From positions 71,604,669 through 71,668,668 of the forward strand of contig OY759261.1 of assembly GCA_963662155.1 (NCBI GenBank): a stretch of 64,000 nucleotides of DNA, in the 5' to 3' direction. Shown one piece after another: positions 57,552 through 64,000 of the stretch; position 1 is the stretch's first letter; each line of letters begins with the position of its first letter. The notes beneath the pieces are model-generated. The model had not been told where the DNA came from. It did no database searches and was given only the letters and a program-made list of their open reading frames with translations. A program made the translations under genes and the position numbers. Origin of the DNA: Lamellibrachia columna. Lineage: Eukaryota; Annelida; Polychaeta; Sabellida; Siboglinidae.

Positions 57552-58110
57552 TTGACGAAGTCCACCCAGTTGCTACAGGTATCACATACTATACTAATAT
57601 GCTAACTATGTTTTATCTACTAAGTTCGCATGAGCCCCAAAAAAGCCTGCCACCTAGCGAATATGCAGAATATTAAGCAAAACAATAAGACTCGGTGTAT
57701 ATCAACTTATGCTAAAATCCTGTTGTTAGTTACTTTTTACCAAAAACGTTTACTACAACTATATCAAATATTACCTTATGTATGTAAGTTTTGTAAATTT
57801 ATCACTTCATCTCATATATATTCAACAATGTAAACGATGTTACTCTAAAATACTGCCTCTGATTTTCTTTTAACAAAAACTATTTCTTAATATATGTCAA
57901 TAATTAGTTTTTTATTTTCTATATACTTAATTTATATGCTGTTTCCAATTAGTTTTTTTCTGTCGCATAAACTAAGGACTATATTCACTCTTATCACTCG
58001 CTGAATTTGAATCCGGGAATAGCTTACCGAAAAATACTGCCCCTGACTAAATACTAACAAAAACGGTTTCTTGCTATATGTCTGTTACACTTGTTATAAC
58101 TCACTTATTT
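57552..58110 (-). repeat. 5' UTR of CR1-like copy C with tandem monomers
   Basis: ATACTGCCTCTGATTTTC (57850) and ATACTGCCCCTGACTAAA (58036), each followed by AACAAAAAC and TTTCTT...ATATGTC, are two monomers 187 bp apart. They are the inverse of the 23130/23340 motif in copy B, so the monomer is a family feature. Confidence 0.6.
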
Positions 58111-59289
58111 AAAATGTTTGTATATTTGGGCCTTATTTATGTCAGGTCTCTGGGGAGGGCAGTGTACAGGTAGTTCACCTGTCCACGGAAAGCTAAGCCC
58201 AAGTGTACGTAGGGTCACACCAGCATGTGCCAGCCACCTCATCCGGTCAAGCTTCCTTGCACTCGATGGGGAAGAACATGAAGATTATCATTCAGGATTA
58301 GAAGACTGAGCTGTTTATTTAACTTCCCAAAATTCACAGATTTACCAATAATAACACCAGGATTCATAAACGAGGCAAGTCAGATTATACATGTGCAAGC
58401 ATTGGTTATTTATGCACAATTTTCTTGTTACATGAAAGCCATGATGAACACTCATGTTTTCTTTTTTTTAACTTGTTTTCATACATGTGATCAGATGTTA
58501 TAGAAGCATATATTTCAGATACAACTTTCTAGAGAATCCTTTCTTGGTTGATGATTTTCTGGGGACTACTTCCAGGAATTACTCGTCCGACCATCGATGA
58601 CGGGTCAACTGCTAGTTAAAATTAAGTTACTTCCCGAACATTACATGTAACATCACCCATGATTGGCCATATCACAAATGCCCGAAAGTCGTAGGGATGT
58701 AGCCTATTGGTTAACGCAGCAACACTAAGTTCCATGTTTCAGTGTGGTTATCTGCCAGGAGTACTGTTGTACTTGGCAGTCCCCCTGGTGGCAAGGATGA
58801 TTCCGGATACAAACAACCAGTCCCTAATGTCACACAATAGTCTTACAATGAGTGTTACATGCATGCCTGGTATGTTTGTACATGTACATCCCCACAAATT
58901 GTACTTCGAAAAACTACCACTATGTGGTTTAATATGGTCATTCTTCTGAGTCAGTGCAGGAGGTGGTGCTTCTGGGTTGCAAAGTCCTTAGCACATGTTC
59001 CTACATAGGCATGGTCCAGTCTGGCGCACGTGGCATACCGTACAGCTTCTGTATCTTTGACAGGGAAGGCTGAAAAGCAGATACTGGTTATCTAATAGAG
59101 AAGTCCCAAAAGCAGACCCAAAGCTGCAGTAATAGACACACTAGCAGGCTCCCAGAACTTGAATGGTCTCTACTCTGGCTGGCATCCATCGTGGAATGCA
59201 AGCATGAATCAGACAACTGATATGGTCTACCCGGCACTATGTGCACTCACTGCAAAGGACACAGTGTTGACTTGACTATTGTGCATGCC
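58111..59289. other. Unassigned; possible SINE start near 58690
   Basis: GATGTAGCCTATTGGTTAACGC at 58697 resembles a tRNA-type A box, but no B box was found. Frames 58118-58309 and 58707-58949 show no domain. Confidence 0.35.
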
Positions 59290-59870
59290 AACAAAGAGCC
59301 ACTAGATTCTACTTGTTGTCCATCAAAAATGTTGACCTTATCATAATACTTGTGACCATTGGCCACATTCCAAACAGTGTAACCTCTGCCAATGAGGCAA
59401 CCACTACAGTTGCCCAAATGCAGCAGGAGAGGGCCGACCCAGAAGTATGGAATGCACTCTTTAACAGTGCTGTAGAGCTAGCAGGAAGATGTGAGATTGA
59501 GGCGAGCAAGACAAAGACACCATCTGTGAGTATGTGCCCATGATATAACTGACACGCCCAGCCAATATTGGATGAGGGCAGTGTATCTGCCGTTCGTGGA
59601 TCACTTGTGTTAGCTACAAAAGGAAGTTGTGTCCCTCACCACCTTTGGGTGCATGCCTCTGCCCGGTGGCCAGATCATTCAGCGTGCATGGACTGTCCAG
59701 CAGAGCGGTCATTTAGTGCCATGCGATGCCTCAAGAAATCTCCGGTCCATGCACAGTGACAACTGAGCGCTTGTCATGATTCGCCCTTATGCATTTCCAC
59801 AAGGACAAGCAGTTGCATGGAGAACCAGATCAGTTGTTTACCGCTAACATTCCGCCCAAATGAAGGAGCG
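59290..59870 (+). pseudogene. hAT transposase relic (C-terminal region)
   Basis: In three frames the + strand gives RADPEVWNALFNSAVELAG, then YWMRAVYLPFVDHL, then CPAERSFSAMRCLK, ending RPYAFPQGQAVAW-like sequence. The AERSFSAMRxLK box is the hallmark of the hAT C-terminal dimerisation domain; the preceding strings match the zinc-finger-MYM-like/52-kDa-repressor-like hAT group. Stops and frameshifts show that it is inactive. Its N-terminal DDE part was not recognised. Confidence 0.65.
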
Positions 59871-60467
59871 AGCCCTTTCTGTAAATATGATAACACTTAT
59901 TACTGAAACATTATAGTTGCCTACACATGTCTTCTTGGCTTATGCTTAAATTGCTGCCATTATTGCAAAGGGTTTGCATATGTCTATTAAAATTATTATC
60001 AGGTACATATGGTCACCATAGTACAAGTTTTCCAATGATTTTGAATGTACATGTATTCACTAGTTGTTATAAATTATGCTATTTCATAGTAAACGGGTCA
60101 TTGAAGCATGTAAAAAATCTCGATAAACTGCAAAACCCTAGCACATTAAAAACAAGTCTTTGTTATGCATATATGATATGCTGAAGGTTCACATCTGCCT
60201 TTTATCAGGGATGCATGTTGAGAAGGCGGGTCATGTTTTTTCCATGGCTAGAGGGGCCTTCTTTTTAAAGGTTTATTTTGACTTCAAACTGCACCAGATT
60301 ACAAATGATTAGTTTGCTCTTTAAAAAATGGACACCCAGACCCCCTCTTAGATGTGTGCTTCCACATGAATGTATACCTAGCTATGCTCCTCACTAGAGT
60401 TAATGTTACTCTGTGTATAGATTAAACAGTAACTATCAGAGATAGAGTAATCGTACTCAGTATTCAG
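59871..60467. other. No recognisable feature
   Basis: AT-rich sequence with short frames only; no motif or repeat seen. Confidence 0.4.
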
Positions 60468-60761
60468 GTAATCTTGCATATTCCTGGCCATTACGTCTTT
60501 GTGTTTCACTCTTACCTCGCTTTATCTATCCCAAGACTCCGGGCCCTTATTATTACATCTATGTGTTTCACTCTTACCTAGCTTTATTTGTTCCAAGACA
60601 TCACATTAGGTGCACAAATGGCACATATGATTGTCAAATATTGCATTTTATGGTAGTTTTAGCGATGTAGTGTGATATAATGAAGGTTTTGAGATAGATA
60701 AAGCGAGGTAAGAGTGAAACACAAAGCCGTAATAATAAGGAATTAAAATATGCAAGATTAC
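60468..60761. mobile_element. 294-bp MITE with ~65-bp terminal inverted repeats
   Basis: GTAATCTTGCATATT at the left pairs with TATGCAAGATTAC at the right, and TTTGTGTTTCACTCTTACCTC with GAGGTAAGAGTGAAACACAA. A partial direct copy of the left arm (GTGTTTCACTCTTACCTAGC) lies at 60562. There is no coding capacity, and flanking duplication is unclear. Confidence 0.7.
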
Positions 60762-60997
60762 ATAATTTGCTCTGCATGGCACGAAATAGATAATGAAAAT
60801 ATTCCAAAATTTTTCACATGGACACATTATTTGTAGAGCACTAACAGGCACTTTTAAAATAATATTTAAGATAATTGCAGGTGCATCTTTTTAAAGACAC
60901 ACCATAAGGAGACTTAAATTGCCAGCTATGGTGATGCTTAATTGAGGCTGCATAATAAAAACTGATAATGTAATAACCGTAATATTTATGTACAGCA

Positions 60998-61002
<5 letters not shown>

Positions 61003-61035
<33 letters not shown>

Positions 61036-61120
61036 AATGATGTATATAAATAATAATGTTTATTTTGCTTATCTTGTGTGTATATATATATATCATGTGT
61101 ATATATATATCTTTCATCGG
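61003..61120. repeat. (TA)n microsatellite region
   Basis: (TA)n at 61003-61030 and shorter TATATA runs up to 61112 immediately before the LINE 5' UTR. Short frames here are repeat products. Confidence 0.8.
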
Positions 61121-61124
61121 TCGT

Positions 61125-61527
61125 CTCGGTTAACCCGAGCCACGGGTCATGGAAGGTAGGATCGAGTGTGTGGAATGTATCTGCGCAAGTACATGCCACC
61201 CTAAACCTCCATGCACAGGTATTCAGTCAAACAAGCCCAGCGGCGATGGGGAAGTGGCAACGGTGGCAGGCGAAGGATGTCGCTGGAAGCTGCTAGTCAC
61301 GACCCTGCACGCTGGCGGCCCCGGTGTGACGGTCGCTTGGTCATCGACAGTGGAGTCACGATGCCATTCGTATCCTGCCAGGGCATCAGAGCAGCCCTGT
61401 TTAGGGGTAGCACTGCTCTCTCCAAACGGGGAAGGGAATAAAAAACGTTTCCTAAGAAAGCTGACCCAAACCCGACTTGCCCGCAAACCGCGGCGGGCTG
61501 GTCATCCCACACTGTGGTCGAAACGAT
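61125..61527 (+). other. Probable 5' UTR of RTE-like LINE
   Basis: The sequence changes from AT-rich to GC-rich at about 61115 (CGGTCGTCTCGGTTAACCCG) and stays so into the coding region, so this marks the 5' end of the element. Overlapping short frames on both strands show no domain. Confidence 0.5.
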
Positions 61528-64000
61528 ACATTGAATATATGCACATGGAATGTGAGAACGTTACAAGATAACGACAAGCAGCTAGAACGTAGAACAGTCA
61601 TCATTGGCAGAGAGCTTGCACGGTACAACATCACCATCGCAGCTTTGAATGAAACGAGGCTACCAGACGAGTCTCAACTTGAGGAAAAGGGTGCTGGCTA
61701 CACTTTTTTCTGGATCGGCAAACCAGCCAATGACCATCGACAAGCAGGAGTAGGCTTTGCGATAAAGTCCTCATATCTATGCCACATTGATTAGCTGCCA
61801 AAGGGAGTAAATGAAAGACTGATGACCATGCGCATCAGACTGTCCGGAAAGAACTACGCCACTATAGTTAGTGCATATGCACCAACAATGACTTACCCGG
61901 ACGAGGAGAAAGAAAATTTCTACGAAAGTCTGAAGACGACGATCGGCAGAGTCCCACGCAGCGACAAGTTGATCGTGCTTGGTGACTTCAATGCTCGAGT
62001 GGGACGGGACCATGAAACATGGGAGCGTGTCATCGGACATCATGGCATGGGTAACGAAAATGCCAACGGCTCTCTACTCCTGAACATGTGTGCCGAATAC
62101 CAATTGACAATCACCAATACGCTATTCCAACAAGCAAATAAGTACAAGACATCGTGGATGCATCCTCGATCTAAACACTGGCACCTGATCGACTACGTCA
62201 TAGTCCGGCAACGCGACTCACGTGACGTCAAAAAGACATGCACCATAGGCGCCACAACCTGCTGGTCTGATCACAGGATGGTGAGGAGTCGCATGCGACT
62301 AACCTTCCAAGGCAGCAAGCATAGGTGTGGAACGAAACCAAGGAAGAAGCTGGACGTATCAAGACTAAAATCTGTCGAACTACAGTGGCAACTGGAGAAA
62401 AAGCTGGACGAGGTAATCGAGGAACAGGCTGAAACAACTCACGATGTGGATGAGACGTGGACTAAGCTGCGTGACATAATCTACCAAGGCGCGCTAGACG
62501 TACTAGGCACCACAAAACGCAAACACCGTGACTGGTTTGATGAAAATGATACAGAAGCAGCCACCCTCCTCAGAAAAATGCATGAGTCACATCTAGAGTG
62601 GATAAATGATCGAGATTCGGCAGCTAAAGCAACCACGTATCGACACTACAAGCAATCTGCTCAAGCCAAATTGCGTGCCATGAAGGAATAATGGTGGTCT
62701 GACACTGCGAACGAGTTGCAGGAGGCAGCGGATAGAAAAGACTCAAAGTCCTTCTATGACGGTCTCAAAGCGATATACGGTCCACAAGCAAATGGATTTA
62801 CATCATTACTGAGCGCAGACGCCGAAACACGACTCACAGAGCCCAGTCGCGTACTGGAGCGGTGGGCGGAGCACTTCAGCGATGTGCTAAACCGGCCATC
62901 AACAATCTCGCAGGCCGCAATCGACAACATAGCACAGCGCCCGCTCATGGAAGAACTGGCACACCGACCCACACTTGAAGAAACTACCGCAGCGATCAAG
63001 AAACTTTCCAGTGGAAAGGCAGCAGGACCAGATGCGATTGCTGCCGAAATCTACAAGTACGGTGGCACAAACCTTACGAAGCGCCTTGTAAAGCTCTTCA
63101 GCAACATCTGGGACAGCAGGGCTGTTCCGCAAGAGTTCAAGAACGCGTCCATCGTCCACATCTATAAAAGGAAAGGTGACAAAAGCATCTGTGACAACCA
63201 CCGTGGAATTTCTCTTCTCTGTATAGCTGGGAAGATACTCGTGCGCATCTTGCTAAATCGACTTGCACTACATCTCGCTGATAACATCCTGCCCAAGAGT
63301 CAATGCGGCTTCCGATCACAGCGCAGTACAATCGATATGATCTTCGCAACTTGCCAAGTGCAGGAGAAATGTAGAGAGCAAAACCTAGCTCTATACATGG
63401 TGTTTGTTGACTTGACGAAAGCCTTTGACACAATCAGCAGAGATGGCTTATGGCAGATACTACGAAAGATTGGTTGCCCTGACTTGTTTGTCGACGTAAT
63501 ACGTTCATTCCACGAAGGGATGGTTGCCCGAGTGCAAAATCAGGGTCAAATGTCAGAGCCATTCCCGGTAACAAATGGCATCAAGCAAGGCTGTGTGATG
63601 GCACCACTGTTATTCACATTAGTATTCTCAGCCATGCTCAACGATGCGTTCCATGACAACGACTTGGGAGCACTCATCTGGTTCCGAACTGATGGCAACG
63701 TATTCAACCTTCGACGACTCAAATCCAGGACAAGAACTTCCAAGTTACTGATCAAAGACCTACTATTCGCTGACGACTGTGCACTTCTTGCACATACGAT
63801 CGATGACATACAAGCGATTACCAATGCTTTCGCCAGATCCGCCCGCCGTTTCGGATTGACTATCAGTCTGAAGAAAACCGAGGTGATGTATCAGCCGAAG
63901 CCTGGAGCAGACTACTCGGCTCCAATCATCACCATCGACAACAACCCACTAAACGTCGTCGACAAGTTCACCTACTTGGGTAGCACGCTATCACAAAATG
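61528..64000 (+). pseudogene. RTE-like LINE ORF2 (endonuclease and RT), runs off window
   Basis: One frame runs from LNICTWNVRTL to the window end, broken by only two stops (61792, 62689). Endonuclease: ALNETRLPDESQL, GVGFAIKSS, VLGDFNARVGRDHETWE (GDFN box), HLIDYVIV and WSDHRMVRSRM (SDH box). RT: SSGKAAGPDAIAAEIYK, NHRGISLLCIAGKILVRI, SQCGFRSQRSTIDMIF, YMVFVDLTKAFDTISRDGLW (domain A), NGIKQGCVMAPLLFTLVFSA, DLLFADDCALL (FADD), GLTISLKKTEVM and FTYLGSTLS. The strings match the RTE-like group often annotated as craniofacial-development-protein-2-like. It has the longest frame of any LINE here and is probably young. A real active copy would lack the two stops. Confidence 0.85.

Overview
The window looks like animal nuclear DNA: AT-rich, with long non-coding stretches, many (TA)n and (TG)n microsatellites, spliceosomal-type splice sites and a dense layer of transposable elements. 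No complete host gene, rRNA or functional tRNA gene was found. The repertoire (CR1-like LINEs with an esterase ORF1, an RTE-like LINE, Jockey/L2-like LINEs, a DIRS/Ngaro-type tyrosine-recombinase element, Ty3/gypsy elements, hAT relics) fits an aquatic invertebrate or early-branching chordate. The species cannot be named from sequence alone.

The most interesting non-transposon signal is a set of tiny symmetric phase-0 exons on the + strand. Three copies of a 48-bp exon lie at 3663, 31584 and 50144. A 54-bp candidate lies at 13839. Three 39-bp exons (52352, 53754, 54434), plus a fourth broken by a LINE tail at 51464, lie in a tandem array. The exons sit in duplicated intron blocks. The 39-bp exons seem to diverge faster than their introns, almost only by amino-acid changes. 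This suggests one large micro-exon gene whose introns are filled with transposons.

Layout. 1-1890: minus-strand CR1-like LINE (ORF2 start, esterase ORF1, 5' UTR repeats). 1940-2740: plus-strand CR1 3' fragment. 3300-3800: first 48-bp exon block. 4100-14360: mostly unassigned, with a hAT-like MITE at 8807-9524 and the 54-bp candidate. 14360-20600: minus-strand DIRS/Ngaro element (gag, RT, RNase H, a separate SGNH hydrolase relic) split by a large fold-back palindrome and carrying a ~114-bp minisatellite. 21330-22920: L2/Jockey-like RT. 23040-29420: CR1 copies with a second hAT-like MITE and a 1.1-kb inverted-repeat element. 30930-31900: second exon block. 32220-34020: minus-strand LINE RT. 35560-46735: a LINE broken by a gypsy element (G1), which is itself split by a younger gypsy element (G2) with near-identical LTRs; G1 carries a 72-copy, 42-bp in-frame minisatellite. 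48200-54480: third 48-bp exon and the 39-bp exon array. 54744-55157: hAT-like MITE with TSD. 55300-58100: minus-strand CR1 copy. 59290-59870: hAT transposase relic. 61130-64000: RTE-like LINE running off the window.

All transposon genes except possibly the RTE-like ORF are visibly damaged. The nesting order can be read: LINE, then G1, then G2; DIRS/Ngaro, then fold-back; micro-exon, then CR1 tail.
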